From NCBI RefSeq assembly GCF_030408715.1, contig NZ_CP047202.1:558001-622000 (forward strand): 64,000 nt of DNA, in the 5' to 3' direction. This stretch comes from Corynebacterium confusum. GTDB lineage: Bacteria > Actinomycetota > Actinomycetes > Mycobacteriales > Mycobacteriaceae. A model generated the notes under the pieces. That model saw only the letters and a program-made list of their open reading frames with translations. It did not search any database and was not told where the DNA came from. This document shows, in pieces, positions 27,417 to 36,247 of the stretch (its first letter is position 1; each line of letters starts with the position of its first letter). The position numbers and the translations under genes are program-made.

Positions 27417-28915
27417 TTCAGGTACTCGGCCGGCAGCCAGCTGTAGCCGTAGGGGCCCAGATCGACCGGTCCCAGATCCACCGGATCGGCGGAGAAGTTG
27501 TGCAGGCACAGCAGGCCGCCGCGCTGGAAGCCCAGGACCGCCTCGTGGCCGGTCTCAACGGGCTCGAATTCGGCCGTGCCCAGCTCGGGGTGGGCGTGCC
27601 GGGCGGCGATCATGCGGCGCACAGTGTGCAGCAGCGAGTCCTCGTTGTTGGCCTGCGCGGCCACGGAGGCCCCGCCGACCACGGCCCAGCGCTGCGGGGC
27701 GCGGGTGCTAAAGCCGGCGTGCTCGGTCTCGTCCCACTGCATCGGGGTGCGCACGGCGTGCCGGTCGGGCAGCGCCGGGTTGTCCAGCATCCCGATCTCG
27801 TCGCCGTAGTAAATAAACGGGGCGCCGGGCAGGGTGAACAGGAGCGAGAACATCAGCTCCACCTTCCGGCGGTCGCCGCCCATCAGCGGCATCAGCCGGC
27901 GGGCGATGCCCAGGTGGGCCCGCATGGCATCGTCCGGCAGGTAGGCCGCGTACATCTGCTCGCGCACGGACTCGTCGACCATCTCCAGGGTCAGCTCGTC
28001 GTGGTTGCGCAGGAAGGTGCCCCACTGGCAGCTGGCGGGCAGGGATCCGAGATCGTCCATGATCTCGTAGACCGGGGTGGCCGAGTTCAGCGCCAGCGCC
28101 TGGTAGAGGCGCGGCATGACGGGGAAGTTGAAGACCATGTGGAAGCGGTTGCCGGCGCCGAAGAACTCGCGCGTTTCGGCCGGCGGCTGGTTGGCCTCGG
28201 CGATCATGACGGCGCCGGGGAACTCGGCATCGATAAGCGCGCGGATCTCCTCGATGAAGGCGATGGTCTCCGGCAGGGACTCGCCGCCCAGCCCGTCGCG
28301 CTCGTAGAGGTAGGGGATGGCGTCCAAGCGGAAGCCGTCGATGCCCTTGCCCAGCCAGAAGCGGATGACGTTTTTGACCTCCTCGCGCACCGCCGGGTTG
28401 TCGTAGTTGAGATCCGGCTGGTGGGAGTAGAAGCGGTGGAAGTAGTACTGTTCGCGCACCGGATCCCACGCCCAGTTGGACTCCTCGACGTCAGTGAAGA
28501 TGACGCGGATTTCCGGGTAGCGGTTCGGATCGTCGCCCCAGACGTAGTAGTCGCCGTAGGGCCCGTCCGGGTCCTGCCGGGAGGCCTGGAACCAGCGGTG
28601 ATCGGAGGAGGTGTGGTTCAGCGCCAGGTCGGTGATGATGCGCATGCCGCGGGCGTGGATGGCGGCGATGAGCTCCTCGACGTCTTCCATGCTGCCGTAG
28701 ACCGGGTTGACCTCGTAGTAGTCGGCGATGTCGTACCCGTCGTCGCGCAGCGGGGAGGCGTAGAAGGGCGGCAGCCACAGGCAATCGATGCCCAGCCACT
28801 GCAGGTAGTCCAGCTTCTCCGTCACGCCACTCAGCGTGCCGATGCCATCTCCCCTGCCGTCCTTAAAGGCGTGCACCAGGGCTTGGTAGAAGACGGCGTT
28901 GTGGTACCAGCTCAT
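27413..28915 (-). CDS. GH13 alpha-glucosidase-type enzyme, trehalose synthase (TreS)-like
   Basis: A 500-residue GH13 enzyme, probably of the maltose/trehalose-interconverting TreS group. Catalytic residues are present: nucleophile Asp in GFRLDAIPYLYE, acid/base Glu in MIAEANQP, and the transition-state Asp in FLRNHDELTLE; TDLALNHTSSDH is conserved region I. The N-terminus (YHNAVFYQALVHAFKDG) is TreS-like, and a short C-terminal beta domain ends the chain. It is somewhat shorter than typical TreS proteins. There is no signal peptide, so it acts on imported sugar. ATG 28915 overlaps the upstream membrane-protein stop (ATGA), making it the last gene of the importer operon. A maltase-like specificity cannot be excluded. 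Confidence 0.8.
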   Translation of the reverse strand: MSWYHNAVFYQALVHAFKDGRGDGIGTLSGVTEKLDYLQWLGIDCLWLPPFYASPLRDDGYDIADYYEVNPVYGSMEDVEELIAAIHARGMRIITDLALNHTSSDHRWFQASRQDPDGPYGDYYVWGDDPNRYPEIRVIFTDVEESNWAWDPVREQYYFHRFYSHQPDLNYDNPAVREEVKNVIRFWLGKGIDGFRLDAIPYLYERDGLGGESLPETIAFIEEIRALIDAEFPGAVMIAEANQPPAETREFFGAGNRFHMVFNFPVMPRLYQALALNSATPVYEIMDDLGSLPASCQWGTFLRNHDELTLEMVDESVREQMYAAYLPDDAMRAHLGIARRLMPLMGGDRRKVELMFSLLFTLPGAPFIYYGDEIGMLDNPALPDRHAVRTPMQWDETEHAGFSTRAPQRWAVVGGASVAAQANNEDSLLHTVRRMIAARHAHPELGTAEFEPVETGHEAVLGFQRGGLLCLHNFSADPVDLGPVDLGPYGYSWLPAEYLN

Positions 28916-29181
28916 GTTTGGTCTTTCTGTTGAGGAAGGGTGTTTCGGGGCGCCGTGTTTTGGGCCGCGGTGCGCGGCTGCGTGCTCGGTCCGGTCCGGG
29001 CCAGGTGCGCGCGCTTGGCACGGTAGATCCCGTACAGCGCCAGGCACAAGACTCCGGCCAGAAGGTCGGGCCAGATCGCCGGTTCGGGGCGGAAGAGGTT
29101 GACCACGGCCTGGATGAGAGCCAAGGCGGCGAAGAAGCCGCAAAACCCTAAGGCCGTGTCCCAGAGGAGGGAGTAGCGCAT
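28912..29181 (-). CDS. Small membrane protein of the sugar-importer operon
   Basis: An 89-residue protein with two predicted membrane helices (about 5-28, LGFCGFFAALALIQAVV, and 38-52, LLAGVLCLALYGIY) and a basic, Gln/Thr-rich cytosolic tail. No family is recognised. A small uncharacterised membrane protein is also found inside the trehalose-uptake locus of C. glutamicum. It sits 7 bases after the MalG-type permease and overlaps the GH13 gene by 4 bases, so it belongs to the operon. Confidence 0.75.
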   Translation of the reverse strand: MRYSLLWDTALGFCGFFAALALIQAVVNLFRPEPAIWPDLLAGVLCLALYGIYRAKRAHLARTGPSTQPRTAAQNTAPRNTLPQQKDQT

Positions 29182-29188
29182 GCGGCGC

Positions 29189-30028
29189 CTAGCCCTTGAC
29201 TCCGCCGGCGGTCAGGCCGGCCACGATCCGGTGCTGGAAGATCAGGACCATGATGATGAGCGGGATGGTCACCAGGGCGCCGGCGGCCATGGTGGCCGCG
29301 TAGGGGTACTCGAAGGCCGAGGGCCCGGAGAAGCGCGCGATGGCCACGGTGACCGGCTCGGTGTCGGTGGAGGAGAGCTGGCGGGCCAGCATGAACTCGT
29401 TCCAGGTGGTGATGAACGCGATGATGGCCGTGGTGAACAGGGCCGGGGCGGCCAAGGGCAGCAAAATCATGCGGAAGGCCTGCGCCTTGGTGGCGCCGTC
29501 GACGCGAGCGGCCTCCTCCAGCTCCCAGGGCAGCTGCCTAAAGAAGCTGAGCAGGGTGTAGATGGTCAGCGGGAGGGCGAAGGAGATGTTCGGGATAATC
29601 ATGGCCCGGTAGGTGCCGATCCAGTCCAGGTCGCCGAAGAGCTGGAAGAGCGGGGTGACCAGCGCGATGGCCGGAAACATGGAGGCCGCCAGGATGACGC
29701 CGGTGACGATCCCCTTGCCCGGGAACTCGTAGCGCGCCAGGGCGTAGGCGGTGAACACGCCCACCAGCACGGCTAGGGCGGTGGTGACCAGGGAGATGAC
29801 CAGCGAGTTGGTCAGGGCCCCGAGGAAGTCGTTGCCCTTGTCGGTGGCCAGGGCGTCACGGAAATTGTCCAGGGTCAGGTGGGTCGGCCACGGGGTGGTG
29901 TCAAAGGTGTGGTCCTTGTGCCGCAGGGCGGTCACGACCATCCAGTAGAAGGGGGCTAGGCCCCAGAGGATGATGAAGAGGATGCCGGCGAAGTGGCCCA
30001 CGGTTCCCCAGGAGATGCGCGGTTTCAT
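29189..30028 (-). CDS. tusG: ABC sugar transporter permease, MalG type
   Basis: A 279-residue inner-membrane permease with six helices. The EAA loop that contacts the ATPase reads EAARVDGATKAQAFRMILLPL, and the following WNEFMLARQL is typical of MalG-like carbohydrate permeases. The first gene of the trio encodes a lipoprotein binding subunit and the second a MalF-type permease; ATG 30028 overlaps the MalF stop by one base. In C. glutamicum this arrangement takes up trehalose, and trehalose/maltose specificity here is by analogy. Confidence 0.85.
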   Translation of the reverse strand: MKPRISWGTVGHFAGILFIILWGLAPFYWMVVTALRHKDHTFDTTPWPTHLTLDNFRDALATDKGNDFLGALTNSLVISLVTTALAVLVGVFTAYALARYEFPGKGIVTGVILAASMFPAIALVTPLFQLFGDLDWIGTYRAMIIPNISFALPLTIYTLLSFFRQLPWELEEAARVDGATKAQAFRMILLPLAAPALFTTAIIAFITTWNEFMLARQLSSTDTEPVTVAIARFSGPSAFEYPYAATMAAGALVTIPLIIMVLIFQHRIVAGLTAGGVKG

Positions 30029-31152
30029 TACTTGGCCTCCTTCTTGGACTTGGCAGAGGCGGGTACGGCAGAGGCAGGCGCTGCCGACGCGGTGCTTGCC
30101 GATGCCGCCGCTTGTTCGGCCGGGGACTCACCCGGGGCCTTCTTCCGGCCCCCGGGCAGGCCTCGCCGGGCCCGCCGCCGGCGGGGCTCCTCGGCGGTGC
30201 CCGCGATGTTGGCGCCCAGGAAGCGGATGAGGATGAAGGCGACGAAGAAGATCAGCAGGAAGATCAGGGTGGACAGCGCGGAGGCGGAGCTGAAATTGCC
30301 CTGGCGCATGTCCTCGACGACCAGCTGGGAGATGGTGGCGGTCGGCGAGTTCGAGGAGCTGGAAATCATGATGACCGGCAGGTCGTACATCCGAAGCGCG
30401 TCGAGGGTGCGGAAGAGGATGGCCACCATCAGGGCCGGCCGGACCAGCGGCAGGGTGATGCGGGTGAAAACCTGCAGGCGGCTGGCGCCGTCCATGCGGG
30501 CGGCCTCGTAGACGTCCTTCGGGATCATCTGCAGGCCGGCGAGGATGAGCAGGGCCATGAACGGGGAGGTCTTCCACACGTCGGCGATGATGACGGCCAG
30601 GCGGGCGTAGAAGGGGTCGGTGGTCCAGGCGATGTCGGCGCCGAGCAGGGAGTTGACCACGCCCTGCGGGGCGAACATGAACTGCCACAGCTTGGCGGTC
30701 ACGGCGGTGGGGATGGCCCAGGGGATGAGGACGGCGGCGCGCACGAAGCCACGGCCGCGGTAGTTGCCGTTCATGATGAGCGCCATGGCCATGCCCAGGA
30801 TGGTCTCGAGGGTTACGGTCACGACGGTAAAAAACAGCGTGATCTGCACGGCCGGCCAGAAGTCGGTCGCGATGACCCCGGGCGGGCAGGTGGCGGCCAC
30901 GCCGGACGGCGACATGCACTGGTTGGTGATCCAGTACAGGTAGTTGTCCAGCCCGGCGAACTGGCCCTCGACGAAGAGCCCGGTGGTCGGGTCGAGCTGC
31001 CGGTTGCCCTTGAACGACAGGATGATGGCCCGGATGACGGGGTAGCCGATGACGATCGCCAGCACGATGATCGCGGGCGCGATGAACCCGGCGGGCACCC
31101 AGGCCCGAGACTTGGGCGAGGGGCGGCGCCGTTGGGCGGTTTTCTCGGTCAC
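30028..31152 (-). CDS. tusF: ABC sugar transporter permease, MalF type
   Basis: A 374-residue permease with six or more helices. The EAA loop is YEAARMDGASRLQVFTRITL. The C-terminus carries an unusual 50-residue basic then Ala/Ser-rich tail (EEPRRRRARRGLPGGRKK, then AASASTASAAPASAVPASAK). The GTG 31152 start has GAAAGG eight bases upstream. It is separated from the binding-protein gene by 245 bases that include a terminator-like hairpin. No ATPase gene is present in the locus, so an ATPase elsewhere (MsiK/TusK type) must energise the importer. Confidence 0.85.
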   Translation of the reverse strand: MTEKTAQRRRPSPKSRAWVPAGFIAPAIIVLAIVIGYPVIRAIILSFKGNRQLDPTTGLFVEGQFAGLDNYLYWITNQCMSPSGVAATCPPGVIATDFWPAVQITLFFTVVTVTLETILGMAMALIMNGNYRGRGFVRAAVLIPWAIPTAVTAKLWQFMFAPQGVVNSLLGADIAWTTDPFYARLAVIIADVWKTSPFMALLILAGLQMIPKDVYEAARMDGASRLQVFTRITLPLVRPALMVAILFRTLDALRMYDLPVIMISSSSNSPTATISQLVVEDMRQGNFSSASALSTLIFLLIFFVAFILIRFLGANIAGTAEEPRRRRARRGLPGGRKKAPGESPAEQAAASASTASAAPASAVPASAKSKKEAK

Positions 31153-31225
31153 GCGCTTGGCCTTTCTGATGTTTGCTCGACTGCTGCGAATTAACTCTGC
31201 GGCGAACTAGCGCTGCTGTGCGGCG

Positions 31226-31239
31226 TGCAATGGTTTGCA
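31226..31239. promoter_or_regulatory. LacI-type operator-like palindrome upstream of the MalF-type gene
   Basis: TGCAA-TGGT-TTGCA is a 5-base inverted repeat with the half-sites seen in the rbs operator at 60230-60243, though the central bases differ. It lies 74 bases upstream of the GTG start. A LacI-family regulator is the likely reader. Confidence 0.4.
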
Positions 31240-31303
31240 CTGAGGATGGCACTGATCATAACGCACGGCCCCGACGCAGCCTCGAAACTCGCCGTGGTCA
31301 TAC

Positions 31304-31350
31304 AAAAGCGAACGATGCCACCTCGCCGTACGGGAAGGGGCGTCGTTCGC
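31304..31350 (-). terminator. Terminator-like hairpin between the binding-protein and permease genes
   Basis: On the minus strand GCGAACGACGCCC (31350-31338) pairs with GGCATCGTTCGC (31319-31308), with one G-T wobble, followed by TTTTG. It would let the binding-protein mRNA exceed that of the permeases. Confidence 0.65.
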
Positions 31351-31397
31351 TAGGTTCATGTCCGGCCGGGCCGGGCGGGCCTGAGGCCTGGGAGGTT

Positions 31398-32678
31398 CTA
31401 GGACTGGGAGGCAGACTCGATGGCGGCCTTCATGTCCTTGGTGGCATCGTCAACGCTCTTGCCGTCGGTGATGGCGGCGTAGGCATTGTCCTGGATGGCC
31501 TTGGAGATGGCGGTGTAGAACGGGGAGACCGGACGCGGGGAGGCGGCCTCCAGGGACTCCTTCAGGGCCGGCAGGTACGGGAACTTCTCGATGAGCTCCG
31601 AGTCATCGTAGATGGAGGACAGCACCGGCGGGAAGGAGGCCTCCGCGAAGGAGGTCTGGTTCTCCTCGTTGATGATGTACTCGATGAAGTCGCGGGCAGT
31701 GGCCTTGTACTCGGAGTTGATGTTGATGCCGTTGTTGTAGCCGCCCAGGGTGGACACGCCCACGCCGTCCTTGGCGACCAGCGGTTGGACCTCGAACTTG
31801 CCCTGGGTCTCCGGGGACTCCTCGGCGTTGGTGTACATGTACGGCCAGTTGATGGCGAAGGCGGACTTGCCCTCGGTGAACGCCAGGTTGGTCTCCTCCT
31901 CGGTGGCGGCGGTCGAATCCGGGGAGATGGTGCCGTCCTCGTAGGCGTCGACCAGGGCCTGCAGGCCCTCCTTGGCCTCGTTGGAGTCGACGGTGACGGT
32001 GCCGTCGTCGGCCAGGACCTTGCCGCCCCAGCCCTCGATGAACCCGACGGTGTTGACGGTCAGGCCCTCGTACTGCTTGAGCTGGGTGGTCAGGCAGTCG
32101 GTGTCGTCCTTCAGCGCCTCGCAGGCGGACTTGACGTCGTCGAAGGTGGACACTTCCTCGGGGGCGAGCTCCGTGTTGCGGTAGAGCAGCTGGCCGTTGG
32201 TGTTCTGCGGCAGAGCGTAGAGAGTGTCGTTGTAGGTGGCGGACTCGACGGTGGCCGGCAGCAGGCCGTCGGTGTCGACGGCCAGGTCCTCGGTCAGCGG
32301 GGCGAGCCACTGGTTGGCGGCGAAGTCGGCGGTCCAGACGACGTCGAGGGCCATCACGTCGTAGTCGGAGTTGCCGGCCTGCAGGGACTGCACGAGGGTC
32401 TCCCGCTGGGCGTCGGCCTCACCGGCGAGCTCTTCGAGGGTGACTTTCTCCTCGGGGTGCTCCTCGTTCCACTTCTGGATGATGGGCTGGATCTTGTCCG
32501 TGTCGTTCTTGCCCATGGCGAAGGTGATGGGGCCACGGCCGTCGGTGTTCTCGGTGGCGGAACCGTCGGCGTTGGAGCTGCCGGAGTCGGAGCTGCAGGC
32601 GGTCAGCGCCAGGGCGAGGGCGGCGGTGCTTGCGATGACGGCGTTGCGCACGGTGCGCCGGGAAGGTGACTGCATCAT
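31398..32678 (-). CDS. tusE: ABC sugar transporter substrate-binding lipoprotein, trehalose/maltose type
   Basis: A 426-residue extracytoplasmic solute-binding protein. It is a lipoprotein: STAALALALTACSSDSGSS has the lipobox L-T-A-C. The mature part is a type-1 carbohydrate-binding fold (ITFAMGKNDTDKIQPIIQKW, VWTADFAANQWLAPL, AINWPYMYTNAEES). Its partners are the two permeases downstream. The start ATG 32678 has AAAGG nine bases upstream, with a second ATG next to it. Specificity for trehalose is by analogy with corynebacteria, which recycle trehalose released during mycolate synthesis. Confidence 0.88.
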   Translation of the reverse strand: MMQSPSRRTVRNAVIASTAALALALTACSSDSGSSNADGSATENTDGRGPITFAMGKNDTDKIQPIIQKWNEEHPEEKVTLEELAGEADAQRETLVQSLQAGNSDYDVMALDVVWTADFAANQWLAPLTEDLAVDTDGLLPATVESATYNDTLYALPQNTNGQLLYRNTELAPEEVSTFDDVKSACEALKDDTDCLTTQLKQYEGLTVNTVGFIEGWGGKVLADDGTVTVDSNEAKEGLQALVDAYEDGTISPDSTAATEEETNLAFTEGKSAFAINWPYMYTNAEESPETQGKFEVQPLVAKDGVGVSTLGGYNNGININSEYKATARDFIEYIINEENQTSFAEASFPPVLSSIYDDSELIEKFPYLPALKESLEAASPRPVSPFYTAISKAIQDNAYAAITDGKSVDDATKDMKAAIESASQS

Positions 32679-32824
32679 AGTGATTTACCTTTCGGGAAAC
32701 AGTAGGTGTATTTCAGGTTATATTCACCAACGTCCGAAAGAATAGTTTTTTGGGTTCTTGCCCCCACGCCGGGGGTAGTGGGCCCGGTACCACTCGCACC
32801 CACAGGGCAGGTGGGCCCGGCGGG

Positions 32825-32830
32825 TATTGT
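32825..32830 (+). promoter_or_regulatory. -10 box for leaderless birA transcript
   Basis: TATTGT ends exactly 7 bases before ATG 32838, with no ribosome binding site. Confidence 0.6.
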
Positions 32831-32837
32831 TTGGGTT

Positions 32838-33752
32838 ATGACTGAGCGAAACAATACTGAGCACAACGATGCCGAGTGCAATGATGCCGTGCATCCCAGC
32901 AACGATCTGGACCTGGACCGCATCCGCGCCGCGCTGTCCGGGCTTTACAGCACCGTCGACTACAAGGAACAGACGGGATCCACGAACACGGATTTGATGG
33001 GGGCTAACGATGTCGCCGACGGCACCGTCCTCCTCGCCAACGAGCAGGTCAGCGGCAAGGGCCGCCTGGGCCGCAGCTGGGTCGCCCCGGCTAGCAAGCA
33101 GCTCATCTTCTCGGTCTTGCTGCTCCCGGATTCCCTCGAGCACCTGGGCACCCTGCCCCTGGCGGGCGGACTGGCGGTGACCGACACCGTTGAGGGATCC
33201 GTCCTGAAGTGGCCGAACGATGTCCACATCGACGGCAACAAGCTCTGCGGAATCCTTGCCGAGGCCGGCCCGGTCGGCGCCGCTTTCAAGTCGGGCGGAT
33301 TTAAGGCCGGCGAGTTCAAGGGCGTCGATGCTGAGATCAACAAGGCCGAGATCAACAAGGCCGAGGTGGCCCCCAAGACCGAGGCCGGCGCCGCCCCGAG
33401 CGCCCGCGTCGTGCTGGGCATGGGCCTGAACGTCACCCTGACCCGGGAGGACCTGCCGATTGAGAAGGCGACCTCGTTAGCGTTGGAGGGCCGCGACACA
33501 GACCGCACCCAGCTGGCGATTGACCTGCTGACCAACCTGCGCCGACGCATCGCGCAGTGGCAGAACCAGGACCCGCAGCTGATGCGGGACTACCGTGCGG
33601 TGTGCTCGTCGATTGGCCAGGAGGTGCGCTTGGAGGCGCCGACGGGTGATGTGGAGGGCATCGTCGAGGGCGTTGCCGACGACGGCCGCATCAACGTGGG
33701 CGGCGAGTACTACTCGGCCGGCGACGTGACCCACCTGCGGCCGCAGCACTAG
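32838..33752 (+). CDS. birA: Biotin--[acetyl-CoA-carboxylase] ligase
   Basis: Attaches biotin to BCCP-type lysines of AccBC, Pyc and probably the BC-BCCP at 43 kb. The 304-residue protein has no N-terminal DNA-binding domain, so it is a monofunctional ligase. Motifs: EQTGSTNTDL, the biotinyl-AMP loop SGKGRLGRSWVAP, KWPNDVHIDGNKLCGILAEA and LGMGLNVTLTRE. Odd feature: about 45 extra residues, rich in Lys, Ala and Glu, sit between GILAEA and RVVLGMGLNV, and contain a perfect 15-base tandem duplication (33333-33362, repeating EINKA). The start is a leaderless-type ATG. Confidence 0.93.
   Translation: MTERNNTEHNDAECNDAVHPSNDLDLDRIRAALSGLYSTVDYKEQTGSTNTDLMGANDVADGTVLLANEQVSGKGRLGRSWVAPASKQLIFSVLLLPDSLEHLGTLPLAGGLAVTDTVEGSVLKWPNDVHIDGNKLCGILAEAGPVGAAFKSGGFKAGEFKGVDAEINKAEINKAEVAPKTEAGAAPSARVVLGMGLNVTLTREDLPIEKATSLALEGRDTDRTQLAIDLLTNLRRRIAQWQNQDPQLMRDYRAVCSSIGQEVRLEAPTGDVEGIVEGVADDGRINVGGEYYSAGDVTHLRPQH
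33333..33362 (+). repeat. 15-base tandem duplication inside birA
   Basis: GAGATCAACAAGGCC occurs twice in tandem and in frame, encoding EINKAEINKA in a lineage-specific insertion. Confidence 0.85.
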
Positions 33753-33807
33753 AAACCTCCACCGCCCCTTCGCCGCCGATGCCATCCCAGGTAAGCTTTA
33801 GGGCGTT

Positions 33808-34278
33808 ATGGGATATATGACGATGGGGCCCGGTGAGGCCAAGCGGGTCGACGTGACCGCGCCTTTCCGCACGCTCGTCTTCCCGCTGCTGGAGCTCATC
33901 CTGATTACGGGGGTGTGCTGGATAGCGATCGGCTGGCTGGACGCGCAGGGGGCGGACCTGCACCTGCACAACGCGCTGGTCGTGCTGTGGGGAGCGCTCA
34001 GCGTGTGGCGCTTCGTGCTGCCGGTGATCCGTTCTCGTCGTAAGCGGTTCATCGTCACGGACCGCCGTGTCATCGCCCGGGCGGCCCGCCTGGGTGGCCG
34101 GACGGATTCGATTCCCCTGCGCGACATCGTTGGCGCCCGGCGTCGCCGGGGCGGGATTTCGCTGGCCATCCGCGGTTACGACCAGGCGCTGTATTTCCCG
34201 GACGTGCCGAAGACTAAGAAGGTTGAGGCGGCCATCGGGGATCAGCTGCGAGCGCTGCGATCTCCCATCTGGCGCTAG
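33808..34278 (+). CDS. PH-domain-like two-helix membrane protein
   Basis: A 156-residue protein with two membrane helices (about 28-44, LLELILITGVCWIAIG, and 55-72) followed by a basic cytosolic PH-like/bPH domain (RSRRKRFIVTDRRVIARAAR, then SIPLRDIVGARRRRGG). The role is unknown. A protein of this type between birA and purK is conserved in Corynebacteriales (Rv3278c-like, from memory). ATG 33808 is taken; in-frame ATGs at 33817 and 33823 are alternatives. It lies 55 bases after birA on the same strand. Confidence 0.8.
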   Translation: MGYMTMGPGEAKRVDVTAPFRTLVFPLLELILITGVCWIAIGWLDAQGADLHLHNALVVLWGALSVWRFVLPVIRSRRKRFIVTDRRVIARAARLGGRTDSIPLRDIVGARRRRGGISLAIRGYDQALYFPDVPKTKKVEAAIGDQLRALRSPIWR

Positions 34279-34355
34279 TGGCCGGCTACTAGCTAATTGG
34301 GGGGTGCCGTCATGCCTGGTTTCCTGGGGTGACACGCGAGCCGCCGGCGCCGCGC

Positions 34356-34361
34356 TAGGAT
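34356..34361 (+). promoter_or_regulatory. -10 box for leaderless purK transcript
   Basis: TAGGAT, then 8 bases, then GTG 34370; no ribosome binding site is visible. Confidence 0.55.
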
Positions 34362-34369
34362 TGAAAAAC

Positions 34370-35578
34370 GTGAGTGAACAAGCTGGAAATCCCCAAGCCC
34401 ATGCCCCCGGTATGCCAGTGGTCACCGTCATCGGTGACGGTCAGCTGGCGCGGATGATGCAGACCGCCGCCATCGAGTTGGGTCAATCGCTGCGCCTGCT
34501 GGCCGGCAGCCCTGATTCGTCGGCAGCGCAGGTCTGCGCCGACGTGGTGGTGGGCGACTACACCGATTACGACGACCTGTTGCGGGCCGTCGAGGGCGCG
34601 GACGCGGTCACCTTCGACCACGAGCACGTGCCGAACAAGCACCTGGAGGCCCTCATCGGGGCTGGTTACAACGTGCAGCCGGTGCCGTCCGCTCTGGTCA
34701 ACGCCCAGGACAAGCTCGTCATGCGCCGCCGCCTGCGGGAGCTAGGCGCCCCGGTCCCGGAGTTCGCCGAAATCACCAGCACTGACGATGCCACCTCCTT
34801 CTGGGCCACCACCTCCGGCCAGGTCTGCTTGAAGGCCCGCCGCGGCGGCTACGACGGCAAGGGTGTTTGGTTTCCTTCCACCGAGGAGGAGCTGGTCAAC
34901 CTGGTCAGCGAGCTCCTCGACGCCGGCACCCCGCTGATGGCGGAGAAGAAGGTCGCCCTGACCCGCGAGCTGTCCGCCCTGGTGGCGCGCACCCCGTCGG
35001 GCCAGACGGCTTCCTGGCCGATCACCGAGTCGGTCCAGCGCGACGGCATCTGCTCCGAGGCGGTCGCCCCGGCCCCCGGGCTGAGCTCTGCCCTCGAATC
35101 TCGCGCCTCCCAGCTGGGCGTCCTGGTCGCCGAGTCGCTCGGCGTCACCGGCGTCCTGGCGGTCGAGCTCTTCGCCTTCACCAACGATGCCGGCGAGGAG
35201 GACATCGCCATCAACGAATTGGCGATGCGCCCCCACAACACCGGCCACTGGACCCAGGACGGCTGCGTGACCTCCCAGTTCGAGCAGCACCTGCGGGCCG
35301 TCCTCGACTACCCGCTCGGCTCCACGACCCCGACCGCCCCGGTCACCGTGATGGCTAACGTCTTGGGCGCCGAGGAAGATCCGGAGATGCCGATGGCCCA
35401 GCGCGCCGTCGAGGTCCACCGCCGCTTCCCGCAGGCCAAGATCCACCTCTACGGCAAGGGCCACCGCCCAGGCCGCAAGATCGGCCACGTCAACCTGACC
35501 GGCCAGGACGCGGAGCAGACCCGGCACGAGGCCCGCCTGGCTGCCGGCTTCCTGGTCAACGCCCGCTGGGACGACTAG
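34370..35578 (+). CDS. purK: N5-carboxyaminoimidazole ribonucleotide synthase
   Basis: Carboxylates aminoimidazole ribonucleotide with ATP and bicarbonate in purine synthesis; PurE then rearranges the product. The 402-residue ATP-grasp enzyme has [15 protein letters not shown] near the start, [15 protein letters not shown] (ATP-binding loop), [14 protein letters not shown] and [19 protein letters not shown] (metal and phosphate site). GTG 34370 was chosen because a -10 box lies 8 bases upstream; the longer frame to 34067 overlaps the PH-protein gene. purE follows after 76 bases carrying a heptamer repeat. Confidence 0.96.
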   Translation: MSEQAGNPQAHAPGMPVVTVIGDGQLARMMQTAAIELGQSLRLLAGSPDSSAAQVCADVVVGDYTDYDDLLRAVEGADAVTFDHEHVPNKHLEALIGAGYNVQPVPSALVNAQDKLVMRRRLRELGAPVPEFAEITSTDDATSFWATTSGQVCLKARRGGYDGKGVWFPSTEEELVNLVSELLDAGTPLMAEKKVALTRELSALVARTPSGQTASWPITESVQRDGICSEAVAPAPGLSSALESRASQLGVLVAESLGVTGVLAVELFAFTNDAGEEDIAINELAMRPHNTGHWTQDGCVTSQFEQHLRAVLDYPLGSTTPTAPVTVMANVLGAEEDPEMPMAQRAVEVHRRFPQAKIHLYGKGHRPGRKIGHVNLTGQDAEQTRHEARLAAGFLVNARWDD

Positions 35579-35589
35579 ACCACTGGGGC

Positions 35590-35631
35590 CCAGCATCCAG
35601 CACCCAGTACCCAGCACCCAGAACCCAAAAC
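35590..35631 (+). repeat. Six-unit heptamer repeat between purK and purE
   Basis: Six consecutive 7-base units of the form CCAGCAC (variants CAT, TAC, GAAC, AAAC endings) fill 35590-35631, just before the purE ribosome binding site AAAGGAG at 35637-35643. Three units are identical or one base off the consensus. Confidence 0.8.
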
Positions 35632-35654
35632 TCACCAAAGGAGTGCCCCACAGC

Positions 35655-36176
35655 ATGACCGCTACCCCAGAGAACACCCAGGCCCGCGTCGGCATCATCA
35701 TGGGATCCGATTCCGACTGGCCCACCGTCGAACCGGCCGCCCAGGTGCTGGCCGAATTTGGGGTCCCCTTTGAGGTCGGCGTCGTCTCCGCCCACCGCAC
35801 TCCGGAGAAGATGCTCGCCTACGCTAAGCAGGCCCACACCCGCGGCTTGCAGACCATCATCGCCTGTGCGGGCGGGGCGGCCCACCTGCCGGGCATGGTC
35901 GCGGCGGCCACCCCGCTGCCGGTCATCGGTATCCCGCGGGCCCTGAAGGAGCTCGACGGCTTGGATTCCTTGCTCTCCATCGTCCAGATGCCGGGCGGGG
36001 TACCGGTCGCCACCGTTTCCATCGGCGGCGCCAAGAACGCCGGCCTCCTGGCTGTCCGGATCCTGGGCGCGGGCGATCCCCAACTGATCGAAAAGATGAG
36101 CAAATACCAGCAGGGCATGGCAGATTCGGTGGAGGAAAAGGACGCAAACCTCCGCCGGAAACTGCTGGGGGACTAA
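35655..36176 (+). CDS. purE: N5-carboxyaminoimidazole ribonucleotide mutase
   Basis: Converts N5-CAIR to CAIR in purine synthesis, the step after PurK. The 173-residue class I PurE has [16 protein letters not shown] (catalytic Ser/Asp), [11 protein letters not shown] (catalytic His) and [15 protein letters not shown]. Length is normal. ATG 35655 has AAAGGAG eleven bases upstream. The proximity of purK and the shared pathway support an operon, with the intervening repeat in the transcript. Confidence 0.97.
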   Translation: MTATPENTQARVGIIMGSDSDWPTVEPAAQVLAEFGVPFEVGVVSAHRTPEKMLAYAKQAHTRGLQTIIACAGGAAHLPGMVAAATPLPVIGIPRALKELDGLDSLLSIVQMPGGVPVATVSIGGAKNAGLLAVRILGAGDPQLIEKMSKYQQGMADSVEEKDANLRRKLLGD

Positions 36177-36247
36177 CACGGATCCCATTGATTTAGCCGC
36201 GGGCAGGATTCACTACCGGCTTTCACTACCGTTTCAACTAGGCCGTC

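Noticed and set aside
27500..28933. A 477-residue open frame on the plus strand
   Set aside because: Antisense to the GH13 enzyme with its catalytic motifs.
31173..32669. A 498-residue Gly/Val-rich open frame on the plus strand
   Set aside because: Antisense to the substrate-binding lipoprotein.
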